Part shown: positions 12,492 through 24,600 of the stretch, piece after piece
Layout of the letters: each line of letters begins with the position of its first letter
Numbering within the stretch: position 1 is the stretch's first letter
Source: Chlorops oryzae
Lineage: Eukaryota > Arthropoda > Insecta > Diptera > Chloropidae
Length of the DNA: 64,000 nucleotides
Direction: 5' to 3'
NCBI GenBank assembly: GCA_020466095.1
Contig: CM035808.1
Location: 7,602,133-7,666,132 of the forward strand
The notes under the pieces: model-generated
What the model was told of the DNA's origin: nothing
Database searches by the model: none
The model's input: only the letters and a program-made list of their open reading frames with translations
Made by a program: the position numbers and the translations under genes

Positions 12492-14464
12492 GTTTTATTT
12501 CTGTTTTTACTACCTTTTTGATACCTTTTGTTATCATTTATAAAAATGTTTGTAGAAAAAAAACGACTTCAATTTATCTTGGCGTATTTGTAATTTTTTT
12601 ATTTTATTTTTTTATTTTTTTTTTTTGTGAAGAAAAGGTTGAAAAATTACAAGCCGCAAGTTCTATATTTAAGTACGAAGATTAAAACCTCCACTCACGG
12701 TTTTTGGAATACGAAGGTCGAAATATTTAATTCCGTAAAGCATTCAATTGAAATGTGGCTCAAACAATTCATCCACGCACTGCTAAGGCTTTTGTGGGTC
12801 TTCGCTCGCTGTTAAGCCTGAACGACTGACCCTCGGAACTGTTTCTTTTCTTCATTCATTTTGTTGCCATTCATTCACCCATTCATTCTCATCTGAAAAG
12901 CTACTTTTTATGTTCGTTTTCGTTGCGAAGTCACATTCGTGTTCTCGTTGAGTAAAAGCCAAAAGCACCTAAATTTTTACTTTTACTTTCCACAATTTAA
13001 TGCTCTATAATTATGTTAATACCCTTTTTGTAATGTTGATGTGTGAAATCGAAGACTTTTAAATATTATTGATGAAGAGAGATTGTGCCCAAAATAGACA
13101 GCAAAACGTCGTTAATTGTCATTTTCATTTCGTAAATTTTATATTCTATATCGAAAGCTCTTCAAGATCAAAAGGGTTAATTTAAACGTTTAATAGCATG
13201 TTATTATCATTATCAGTGGCATTGTAGTCCTACTGGAATGAGGTCAAAATTGTAGAAGAATAATTATAGCCGTCCATCTTATGCCTTTCTAGGCTGCCGT
13301 TCATTTACTTACTCGCCTCTAATGTTCGAGGATCTACTGTATTTCTTAGTCAGGGCCATCAGGAATAAAAATCGTTTTGCTCTTAGCCAACAGAAAGCCA
13401 TTTTTTTCCAACTAAAACATATCAATATGTTTCCTGAATGTTTTGGAATTTTAAAGCGCGAAAATCCTAAAGATTACCTCGTGAAAACCAACCGCCAATG
13501 ATATTGATGCGCTCCACGGCCAGTGGGTAATTTCCGCATTCGTTTCTTTTAGCCCACTTAGCAAGTGTAGCCCAACGTTAAACAATAAAAACCAAAATCC
13601 GCACAACTCCCATACATAAGCAAACATAGCCCCCCTCTGAAGCTGGCTATACATAAACAAAAGAAGAATTTTTTTCGAATGCAAGAAATTGTCGAAAGCT
13701 CAATGCTTGGATAAAGAGGCATCAACAGACACCTCGCAAAAATTTCTGAAGCATGGCAAATGATGGGGTTTCGCTCACATATGTTTTTTGAGCTGTATGA
13801 ATATTTTTTATCATCATAAATTCATATTTGAGCTGATCATGAAAATAATTCCAATTGCTTCAAAATAGACCGTGATTAAAAATAAGACTTGAGAAATATT
13901 CTTAATGTGGAGGAAACTTAAAATTGCTCAAACATATAATTTTTTTGAGGCTTCTCTAATCAATTTTTATTGCCCATTATCTGCTGATGATTTCATGCGA
14001 AGTATGTGTGTAAAGAAACTCACCGATAAGACCTCGTTGCATGTGGGCTGCCAATCAATCTGAACATGATTCTGACCAGTGAGCATGCGATTCGTTCTTT
14101 TCGACTGCACACGGCCCCTTAATTCAGCTAAAACTAATTCCTAAGAACCCTAGCTGGAAATTAAATAAAGCCTTTACTATCAGAAATAAATATTAAGATT
14201 TGGAATACATTTCAGCTTTAGGAATTTCCATTCGAATTAGCTTCATTGAGAAACAACCCTGCAGGAAATGTCAATAGTGAATCTATACTCTTTCTCTACT
14301 GACTGCGTCAACAGTACTACTGACCAGTTATACCCGTCGCAATTCTTTGCGTTATTGACATTTAACATTGAGTTGTCATTGAATGTCAACAGTAGACCGA
14401 AAAACTATTGACGAACTATTGACAACGGTACTATTATGTAGACAAAAGGAGTACTCTTTCGCTT
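12492..14464. other. gene-free upstream DNA
   Basis: No exon or recognisable element. Short frames at 12437-12815 and 13451-13684 are not protein-like. The stretch 14280-14440 has repeated TCAACAGTA/ATTGACA words. Confidence 0.4.
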
Positions 14465-14472
14465 AATGAGGA

Positions 14473-14886
14473 GTGGAGCTGTAAAATATCGTTACTATAC
14501 GGTAAAAAGTAACGATTACTCTAGTCAGTAATCAATAACGTCTCGTTACTGATGGAAGTATCTCGTTACTAGAACTTTTTTTGCACACATGCCAGCTGAT
14601 GGTTGCCAGAGTAATAAAGTACTAATGTAATGGGTGCACAAAACAGTATGGTAGTAGAGTGAGTTGAGTTGATATTTGGTTACTAAATACTGGGTGAAGA
14701 TTCAAAGAGCATGAGAGATTTTCGATTACTTTATCAACATTGAGTTATTCATGCAACGTCATTCGTTCGTCAATAATATTTGAAAAAATATATTGAGTAC
14801 TTAGTAACGAGTACTAAGTAACGATTACTTGACGAAAAATAACGAATACACTCGAGTAGTGGAAATTTTAGCATTTTTACAGCTCT
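14473..14886. mobile_element. about 414-bp hAT-like MITE with GAGCTGTAAAA termini
   Basis: GGAGCTGTAAAAT on the left mirrors ATTTTTACAGCTCT on the right. Flanks aatgagga and aatgagaa suggest an 8-bp target duplication, with the exact left end uncertain by about 2 bases. The interior is rich in GTAACGATTAC/CGTTACT words. Confidence 0.6.
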
Positions 14887-15768
14887 AATGAGAAGACATG
14901 GTCAATCATAATGTACTATACCTCTTGACAGTACAGTTTCTATAATGACACCGCATATAAATACTGTTGACGTTGGAACTAATTCTCTTGTTTATATTGA
15001 CGTGGGGCCATATGGCGACAGGCAGGGAAGGAACCACGAATACGAGGAAAAAATATTCTGATTGAAGGCTCTCACAAAAAAAATTCCTCAAAACGGACGC
15101 AATTTGAAGGACAGTATTGCTCACTTCGATAAAAAAAAAAGGGAAGGCCTCTTTCAATAAAAGGGAACCCCCTAAGTATCGGCGCCATTTTATGACAGAT
15201 TTCACTGTACTGTGGAACATTACGCTATAACACTGAGATCTAATTTTAGGCGAGGTTTATTTTTGGAAATCATAATTTCCATAAATCCGATTCCATATGT
15301 AATCTCCTTAGAATTTAGAATAAATCACCTGTTTGTTGTTTCCTCATTCTTTAATCCATTGCTAAGTCCAAAGCTCACGTGCTTGTTCTATATTTGTATC
15401 TAAAATCAAAAAAAAAAAACACAATAATTTATCAGCTTGTTAGTTTTGGTCGATTCTCTGATGATGTATCTCTCGTCAATGTGAATAGCCGCTGCTTCTT
15501 TTTATGCTTGGATAACTCCGGCTTGAGTTTTGGACTCAAACATTTCATATCGAAGCTAATAAAAATAAAAATAAAAAATTTTCCCAATAGTAAAGTACCT
15601 ACTCAGTACAGTGGAAATGTTGTCACGAGAGGATACATTTGATTTTTTTATGCTTGAAAAATTTATATTTTAATATGCATAGAACATTGAAACTCTTTTA
15701 TTTCATTTCTGTAAGAGCGACGTGCAAATCAAGCTCACGTAACGCTCTTCACGCAACAACGAACAGTC
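14887..15768. other. gene-free upstream DNA
   Basis: No recognised gene. The frame 14906-15220 (minus) shows no family signature. Confidence 0.35.
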
Positions 15769-15828
15769 AGTTCGGCTTTCAGGTTCAATGACAACTCGAC
15801 AGCTCCAGTCAGACGTATCAGCTGACAG
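15769..15828 (+). other. candidate non-coding first exon with initiator
   Basis: Initiator-like ACAGTCAGTTCGGC (TCAGTT at 15767-15772) is followed 60 bp later by donor ACAG|GTGAGC. This is the typical shape of a TATA-less fly first exon, and it lies 2.4 kb upstream of the forked start exon. Inference only. Confidence 0.4.
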
Positions 15829-16200
15829 GTGAGCAATTGTGACCCATGACAGAAAATATTGAAACATTTGCAATTTGAAATTTACTCAATAAAAATGTGA
15901 GGGACTTTTAACTATGAAAAGAAAAACAAAAGACAACTTCACCTTGCACTCTAGCATTGCGTTGGATTTGTGAAAATAAAAATCAGAGTTGATTCGAAGG
16001 TTTTTTGAAGAGACCTAGCGAGATATACATCTACCTATGTATATGGAGATGTTAAAAGGGTTAAAAGAAAAAATTTCTTTAGATCCTTTTTGATTTCTTT
16101 ATAAAAATCCAAAAAATTGGACTTGTTTTCCCATTCTTAGGCGAGACTAAGTAACTGAACTTTCCGTTAATTTTATTCTTGTTAATAGTCCACACTCGGA
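15829..16200. other. gene-free DNA
   Basis: Nothing recognised apart from AT-rich sequence. Confidence 0.35.
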
Positions 16201-17008
16201 TGCTATATTATTTATCGATAGTATCGATTATACATAAGTTTGATAATCGGTCAGCCTGAAAATCGATCATTTAAATAATCGATCATTCCAACAATCGATA
16301 ATTCCAACAATCGATAGTTCCAATAATCGATAATTCTAATTATCGATCATGTCAACAATCGATAATTCCAATAATCGATAATTTCAACAATCGATAACTC
16401 CAATAATCGATCATTCCAAAAATCGATAATTCTAATAATCGATCATTCCAAGGAGGCGGACTTTAAAACCTTTTTCACTTTTCAGGTATCAGGAATTTCC
16501 ATACGCCTGAACTACATATAGCGTACACAGTTTAGCATGAACCCTATAATTCTCATTTGCTTTGAAAAATAGCACACATAAGACTCGCAGAATTTCCGTT
16601 AATAAGTATTTCACAACGTGAAATGGAAGTTTAATCGTAAAAGCTGGAGATCTATCGATAATTTCGATAAGCACGAGAATAGAAAATTTTGATAATCGAA
16701 AATTATGATAATCGATAATTTCAATAATCGATTACCTCAATCACCGATCATTTCAGTAATCGATAATTTCAACAATCGATAATTAGTCATAAATCGATAA
16801 TTTAAATAATCGATCGTTTTATAATCGATAAATTTGGCAATCGATAATTTCGATAATCGAAGGCGGCAAATTTTAGGAATCTTACCATTCAAAAAAAAAA
16901 CTAAACTAAATGTTAATGAATCCTAACTATCGATAGTTTTCAAAAAACCATCAATATTTTCGATAGTTTGATACCATCAATAGAACTCTCGATTATTTCT
17001 CCAGCTCT
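16201..17008. mobile_element. TE copy carrying the 16-bp ATCGAT minisatellite
   Basis: Two blocks of 16-bp units of the form CGATAATTCCAACAAT (16250-16450, 16655-16862) flank a segment (16480-16640) with CCTATAATTCTCATTTG and CACACATAAGACTC. That segment recurs at 39365-39460 and 42560-42610. The right end ACTATCGATAGT…TTCTCCAGCTCT matches the ends at 40553 and 51466. The left terminus is not clear. Confidence 0.65.
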
Positions 17009-17276
17009 ATTGATTAAGTATGCGACATCATTTAGATTATGTTATAAGTAATGAATAGGAAAAACGAAATTAGAGAAGACACTGCAATATCATTTATCAA
17101 GGAAAATATCAATTGGACTTAACGACAATTTTTCAATTAACAATTGCGTCAAATGTTTCCCAATACCAAAAACTGATTTAATTAATTAATAAAAGATAGA
17201 TCGCTTATCTGATAGGAAATGACAGTATGGCAGTGAAGTAAGTACTTGCGAAAACCACATTTTTCAGTGTGACAAT

Positions 17277-17288
17277 TGCGCATGCGCA
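17277..17288. promoter_or_regulatory. NRF1/EWG-type palindrome TGCGCATGCGCA
   Basis: A perfect 12-bp palindrome containing GCGCATGCGC, the known binding sequence of NRF1 and its fly orthologue Erect wing. It lies about 900 bp upstream of the forked start codon, at the edge of a repeat-poor stretch. Promoter function is inferred. A second GCGCATGCGC occurs at 41213-41222. Confidence 0.45.
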
Positions 17289-18187
17289 GCCAACTGAAAC
17301 GTTTCAAAGGACTGATTCAAGCGAGCGAGCGAAAAATGAGAAAAATAAAGTAAAAAAAATTAAACAAATCTAAGCGATGAAAAACTGCCGTAGCGCTTCT
17401 CTCAAAACGCACTTTTCACAAAAAAGGCAGTTAAGCAAGTTAGCGAAAAAAAGCGAAGGAAAAAAGGTTTAATAATGCATGCAAAACCGAACACAGAGAG
17501 AGAGGGAGAGAGGGAGAAAAAACCGAATGATATCAAAGCATATAAAAAGTGCTATAACATATATATAAAAAAAATTTCAAGTAATCAAAAAAAAATTAAA
17601 ATAAAAGAGAGGAAAATTACGGCACAGTGTAAGCGACCTCCGGAAATTAACAAAGACCGAAATACGCTTTAATAAAAAAAAACTAAACTGAAGTCAAGCC
17701 GAGTTGGACCGATTGGCGCAATCGCGGCACCAAAGTCAAAGAGCAAACGCAACGCAACGCAACAACAACAAAAACTAACAGTAGAAAAATAGAAAAATAG
17801 AAAAATCAGAAATGAAATGAAAATGGAAACAGAAACAGAAATGAAAACGAAAATAAAAATAAAAATAAAAACAAAATCGCTCGTTTGGGGCTTTTAGTTA
17901 TCGTTCCGTTGCGATTTGTCATCATTTTCGAAGAACTCAGCTCGGTGCGCGGACGTCTGACGGTAGAAACTCTGCTCGCGCATAAAAAATTATCGACCGG
18001 AAACTCACTGATCGCCATTCGCCCATTGGAAAGAGTAACGCATTAAACGGAAATTATCAATTAGTGCATGTGTGCGCGTGTGCGTGTGTATGAAAGTGAG
18101 TGCAATGAGCCTATGCATGTGTGTGTGTGTTGTGGTCTACGCGTATTTTCGTTAGCGAATGGATAAGATCTGCCTCTCTACTCGAGC
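17289..18187 (+). promoter_or_regulatory. f: probable forked 5' UTR / proximal promoter region
   Basis: Repeat-poor sequence between the last upstream TE and the ATG. It holds a GAGA-type purine run (17499-17517), a TATAAAAAG at 17541-17549, simple CAACG and AAAATAG tracts, TG microsatellites (18069-18132) and a possible acceptor TATTTTCGTTAG ending at 18155, just ahead of the start exon. A short upstream frame begins at ATG 18159. Which part is exon cannot be settled by eye. Confidence 0.4.
17499..17517 (+). promoter_or_regulatory. GAGA-type purine run
   Basis: GAGAGAGAGGGAGAGAGGG, a match to GAGA-factor type sites, inside the presumed forked promoter region. Confidence 0.3.
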
Positions 18188-18607
18188 ATGTCGCAAGCGA
18201 GTTCACCGCATACGCGTTTGAATTTCAGTAGCAGTCAAAATAGTCGACCGCCGGCCCCGGTTACGGTTTGGAACGGTGTACAATATGCGGCCTCGACAAA
18301 AGAGCTCGAACTGTTAAAAGAAGAGTTCGGCTTGGAGACGCGCATGTTAGAAAGTACATTGGTGCCACGCTACAAATGCCATAAACCGGCAGCAAGTGCA
18401 AGAAATAAACATATAGTTGCCATTAAGAGCAGAAAAGAATCATCGAGTTCGCGGGAACCGGGTTTAGGTTGGCTCCAAAACGAAGCCACCATCATCACAA
18501 ACGTCGACTTCGGTTTCGAGTTCCACTTGGATTTTACGCTACAACGAAGCGCAACTCTCTCCAGCGGCATTAACGAATTTCCATCCGTGGCGGTACGGCA
18601 ATCGTGA
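18188..18607 (+). CDS. f: forked coding exon 1, upstream reading frame
   Basis: An ATG at 18188 opens a 139-codon frame ([13 protein letters not shown]...) containing [22 protein letters not shown] and [10 protein letters not shown], which has the look of a conserved, structured N-terminal segment. It ends at TGA 18605-18607, but the real coding path probably leaves this frame before that, because the +1-shifted frame is open from 18468 and continues to a good splice donor. Around residues 90-100 the peptide changes from Ser/Lys-rich to a less protein-like stretch ([17 protein letters not shown]), consistent with a shift near 18465-18480. Possible causes are an assembly indel, an unrecognised splice (the shifted frame opens right after a tttag at 18463-18467), or a true mutation. 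Confidence 0.6.
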   Translation: MSQASSPHTRLNFSSSQNSRPPAPVTVWNGVQYAASTKELELLKEEFGLETRMLESTLVPRYKCHKPAASARNKHIVAIKSRKESSSSREPGLGWLQNEATIITNVDFGFEFHLDFTLQRSATLSSGINEFPSVAVRQS

Positions 18608-21600
18608 TTCCGGGAAATTTCGACAATTCGATTTAGTACCCTGGCGACGTCAGAAATCATCGATCGATCTATCATCGATATTGGACTTTAGTAGTAATTC
18701 GCCGCCGATAAATTCAAGTGCCGATCAAATCGATCTAAGCCACCAAGCCGCCGCGAAATCTCTCGAAAAACTCGAAAAACTCGAGCTACGTCAGAATCGT
18801 CGCCATTTGAAACGTTATCGATCCACGGAGAATCGTCTGCGTCGATTTGTGCGCGTGCGTCTTATATTCTCCATTGAGCTGCGTCACAAACGCATGGAGG
18901 TCCTACGCCAGTGTCGTTTGCCGCCGCGCGTTTTCGATAAGAAATTGAGCGCAAGCGAAGTCGAAATCGCCGAATATGAGCGCATCCTTCTCGATGCGAA
19001 TTCCGCGGTGGAAGATCATTTGGGATACTTCAGTAAACGGAAATCGAACGAGATTGATATGAAAACGAAATTGAGTGAAAAATCAACAATTAAAAGCATT
19101 TCGGCAGCTGCTGTTCGCGCTTACGATACTGAATCGATTGCCATTAGCTTCGGGAATGAGGATGAAACCGAAAGCATTGCGATCACAGACTCGAATTCGT
19201 TCATCGTCGGGAAACACATCGGAGAGCTGAAACATCAACAGCAACAGGACAGCAAATCTGGGGATGCCGCTGTTTCCACGGCGAATGAATTTGACGCTCG
19301 TACGTGCGATGATAAGTCGAAAAACGTCACGAACGTTGTGGTGACCGACACTGCAACGAACGTTGCTGCAGTCAGGCCAACTCGTGTGCAACAAAAAAGT
19401 GTGCCATGCGTCAAGTGTCGCGAAATCGCAATCAAATTGAGGTAATCCGAGCCCCCCCACAAAATTGGCTATTTCGAATGTAAATTGATAAATATTTTTA
19501 AAATGCTGTCAAAAAAGCGTTAGTGGGTTAATAATGCGTTCGTGCTTGAAATCGAAAGAAGGAGAATTTAGGCAATAGGGGTATTCACAAAGGCGTGTTA
19601 AACACGTTGGAAAGTCGTACAATCGGAAAATTGCGACTTTTAAAAAGATTTTAAAACTATTTTTGTATCTTGCACAAGTTTTTAAGCAGTTAAAATTTTC
19701 CGATTTTCTGACTTTCCTATTTCCGACGCCTTTGTGAATACCCCTAATCAAAGAAATTTTTGTGAAAATTCGAAATTAGTTTATTTTTTTATGCACCTTA
19801 TTAAAATAGTTCATAAGTTCCGTAAGGAAGAAAATTTCAATGAGCAGCAAAAAAAAAAAAAAATTCCACAATTCTCATTTGCTTTATAAAATTTCCTTAC
19901 AAAACTGGACGTAAAGGTTGCCATACATCTTAGAAGTTTTGAGCATTGCGGAAGAGATATTAATTTGCTATCGGGGATTCTTAGTAGATTATACAGTAGA
20001 GAAAATAACTTTTGCAGTGTACACCAGGGGTTGCCAGATCAGCAGATTTTCTGCAACATCTAGCAGATTTTTAAATTGGGCAGGGGAAAAAATTCACTTA
20101 TGGCGCTTCGCAATGTATGAAAACTGGACTTTTTAGCTGAGAAGAAAACTGTCATTTTTGAAGTGAGCGCGGAATCTAGCGGAAACTGAAACGCCGTTTA
20201 GTAGAATGTGACATAACCGGTCTGGCAACACTGGTGTACACAGTCGTGGAGCACATAGTAGAGCTGTTTTCTAAATACGTCGACGGCTGTAGAATTGCAG
20301 AGATGGTCTTCAGTGTCTACAAGAAAAGTAGATTCTCTACACTCTACTCTCTTTTCTCTACGTAAAAAACTCTATAGAGGATTTCAAGCTTATAAAATAC
20401 AGTCTCTTATTTTCTCTTATATGAAACATTGCATTAATTCTATTCTAGCTAAATCATTATTTGAAGACTTTCTCAACTCAACTTTTAACTTTCTATCAAA
20501 ATTAATTTTTATAATTTTTAGAATGAGTTATTACTATGTCTCGGAACTTGAATATGAAAAAAATGACAAAAAAATTCAAAAAAATAGTTTCCACATAAAA
20601 TGCAAAGAAAATTCAAAAAAATCTCAAACAAAAATTCAAACACAATTTAAAAAAATTATCAAAAAATTTAAAAAAAATTATTTTTTATAATTCAAAAAAA
20701 TGACAAAAAAATTCAAAAAATTAAAAAAATTAAAAAAAAAAAAAATTAAAAAAAGTTTTTAAAAAATTCAAAAAAAATTTTTTTTTAATTTAAAAAAATT
20801 TTTTAAAATTTAAAAAAAATTCAAACAAAATATGCAAAAATTTCAAAAAAATCTACAGTCAAAAGTTCCAAATTAGTTCGATTTAGTATGCCTATTAAAA
20901 TGTTGAATTGTCAAATTAAAAAAAAAAGCCTACTTCAGTCAATCAAATATTCAAAAAGTACAGTTAAATGCAAAAAAAATTCAAAAAAATTCAAAATATT
21001 CAAAATCCGAGCTCTAGTTATTACAATGTTCGCTAGCTCTATCAAGAACCTAATTGGTCCTATAAATCACAAACGATGTTCTCTATATTTTTAGATCACT
21101 AATTAAGTACTTTTCAAAATCATGCCATTGAACCTCAACTAAAGTCATTTTTGTATCATTTTAACAAAATATTTCGAATCTTAAAAAGCTTCATCAAGTG
21201 GACACCTGTTCGCAGTTTTTCAACATTGAACTACGGCATCTTCCAACAATGAGCTTAAAATGTTTATATACACTTTTTATTATCTCAAATTTATGTTGAC
21301 AATATTCGCTAAACATTTTTGCTTTAAGTGGCTACGTCCGATATGGGCTCACACAATGCCAGTGTTGTTTTCGGGATCGCAAAACTAGTTCAAGAGCAGA
21401 GCTCAATAATTTTCATTGTTTTCGAAAAAATCGTATTTTATACCCGCATTCAATTTTTGCTAAATCAACAAAAAAAACAGCAGCAGTTCGAAATCCATAG
21501 CAACAAAAATATGATAACATGTTAGGGCCGTGCCTTTACACTTGATTCAAAGAGAATGGAAATTATATATTTACTTGCAATGGTTTTGTTTTTTATTAAA

Positions 21601-24600
21601 AGCATTTCTTTTAAGTTCACCTGCCACCGAAAAAGGCGACTCAATATCAAATAAAAAAATAAAAAAACGATTGGGAATAAAAAAATGCGCGATTCCAGTT
21701 TGAATTTCCACACTTTTGCTTTTACTCAAAAGTTCTCGACCTCTATTTCAGCCAGCGGGGTTAAGAGTTCACGTTTGCTCCAACCATATTTTCAACGTGA
21801 ATCTTTACTTGGCATGCTCGATTCAGTCCAAAAGTAGTCCACGCAAAGCTTTTACCATTTTAAGTCGCTCTAAATTTCATTTTTGGCCTGTGAAGATAAA
21901 TTATTTTTAAACGTTAATGCCTAGTTTCTGGCAACGTTTTGCTTCACTTCGAGCAAGTTTTGTTGTTTATGTTTAACGTTACTAGAGCGAAAAAGAAAAA
22001 TGCGCACAACACAAGAGAAAATCTTCAAAATGTTTATTCTACAATTTTTAATTAGAAATCCAAACTCTGGAAGCTTCTTTGCGTAAACATAACGAAAATG
22101 TGAAGCAAGTTCATATCCATCATTTATCAAATTTTTCACTCTCTCCCTGTCGCTGTCGCATTCTCCCGCACTTCCTCTCTTCATCTGTCTTTCTGTGTGT
22201 GAAAATGTGCTTTAAATTGTTGGCAAATAATTGTGTTTGCCTTAAGTGAAAAAGTCTATTTAAGATCACCACCAAAAAGAGTCATATTGAGATTTTGCTT
22301 GGCAAGTGAGTCTCACTAAAATCTACGTTAAATACTATGAGAGGAAAAATACAATGCGTCCAAAATTTGCGAAAATATAGAAAAGCATAAACTCGAGATA
22401 ATTTAAAAGCATTTTAGAAAGTTCGAAGTAAACAAATTTTATTTTATTCACCAGTTCGTTTCTTAAGTCTTTCGTTTTTTGGTGAAAATATCAAAGCGTC
22501 CGCCGGAATGTATGCAACATTTTTTTTTTGCACAAGTCAGGTGATCTTTCAAAAAATTTTAAAGAAAGAAGAAAGTTACACAATTTGAAGCATACTTTGT
22601 GGTGTTTTAATAAATATGCAATATTTTTTTTAATTAAGTACAATTTTACTTTTTTTTTTTTTTTTTAGAACTGCCTCCGACTTTTCATCAAATTTAAATG
22701 ATAGCAACGATAAGAAGATGCATGCGCATCAATTAGATTCATACGATTCTCTGCACTCGGGGAGTATTTCGTCCATCGAAAGATCCAATGGAGGTGCATT
22801 GGCCTTGCATTATGCAGCCGCACGTGGATGTTTGGACTGCGTTCAATTGTTGGTAGCAGCATCTGTGGATATTTGGTGAGTGTTTTTATATTTTTCTATT
22901 TCATTTTTTCAGTAGAATATATATTTTTTTCGAATTCTCTGAAGTTATTTCATTACTAGAAGGACTTTCAATATCCCATATGTACATTAGGGTGTCCCAA
23001 CATTATTTTTGGATTTATAGTTTTACGTAAGGTAATGAAAATCTTAAGCATGGAAGTATGCAACGTATTATTATTATAATGTTTTGAGAAAATAATGGGA
23101 TATAAGTACCCAGCGGCAAATGTCCCGCTGACATCATCGATGAAGTGAGGGTGACTTTGGATCCGGTATGCATGACAATTCATATGACACTTTGTATGAC
23201 ATTTGTACAGGCAGTTGGACAGTGAGTTCACCCGTGACAATGTCATGCTAGGGGGTGCGATGGCCAAAAAAGCGTTTGAGAGCAGCACATCATGCTCTTT
23301 TTCTCTTTAAATGTCAATTTATAGAAACCAGTTTTGATAACTCTCTCTTCTTTGGCCTCTCTTTGAATAATTCGAAAATTTTTAAAAATCTATTTTTAAC
23401 AATTTTTGTTCGCCTCAGCCAGGGATCGAAATCGCGATCTTCGGATTCTGAGTCTGACGCTAAAACCTTATTTAAATATCAATAGCCAATGAGATTGAAG
23501 CACGTCAACAGCATCCGTCTCACGATGACATGTCCTCCAAGATGTCATGCATGACAATGTCACCTATATGTCATCGATGACATCACTGATGACATTGTCA
23601 TGCAGGAGATAATTTTCCGCTGGGTAGCTTTAGAACAGTGATGTTCAAAATTGGACGTGAGACTGTATGAGTGAGTGCACTAAGAAAAATTTTAGCACTA
23701 ATTCCGTCTGTATTGTAAAATTTATAGTTTTCAAAACTTCGAGAAAATAAAAATAATTCAAAATATGCGTTTTTAAAAGACTTCCCACACAAGAAAACAT
23801 CGAAAACATTCGTAATCATAAACAGCTCTTTGCATTCCATTTTCATATCACGCTTTTCGGAATCCTATGACATTTCATGCAAATAATTTCCGTTTAGTTT
23901 TAGACATTTTCAAATTGGACAGACTGTATGGTTCGAGAAAAGGTGTAGACAATCGAAAAATTTTACATTCTAATTCACTCTGTATTGTAAATTTAAAATT
24001 TTACATAAGCTTGCGAGAATAAAGAAAATATTAAGATTTAATACCTTAAGCTATGCATTCAAATACGCAAAAACAAATTATGTTGTTTTAGTCCTTTTGG
24101 CATTTCCACAGCAAATGTAACGACCGTTACCTTTTTTTTGAATGGTCAAAAAAGTATTGAAGTTTTTGTTTTCTTACAAATTCTTTCGATTGCATCCGAC
24201 CCTTGAACTTATTTAGGTCCAAAATTCAATGGGAAATTTTATTTAAAAAATCTCAAAAAATCGACTAACGACCGTTACTTTGGAAAACCCCTTTACAAAG
24301 GAAGCTAAATTTAGCCTTTAAAAAGATACATAGATCTCACAACGGCTTGCTTAAGACATGATTAAATGGATATCCCACAAGGACGAACAATTTTAGCATC
24401 ACCGAAAGCATTCAAAATGTTTATATGCATACTTTTGGTTGATGAATTTAATTTATGAATGCCTCAGCTTATAAGGATTTATCGTTTCTTTTGAAAATAT
24501 ATTTCCTTTGGATATTAAGAAACAATTTCAAATATTCTATGATATACCAACATGTCACTAACTGCAGAGAAAGCTCTGACTACTATCTTATCTTATATTT

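Larger units (their letters stand above)
19442..22668 (+). other. f: forked intron 1
   Basis: Donor GTAATC, acceptor after an 18-T tract. No exon seen inside. A low-complexity AAAAAATTCA region lies at 20560-20870. Pairs such as GGGGTATTCACAAAGGCGTG (19578) against CGCCTTTGTGAATACCCC (19728) bound a relic of about 170 bp with inverted ends. Confidence 0.7.
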
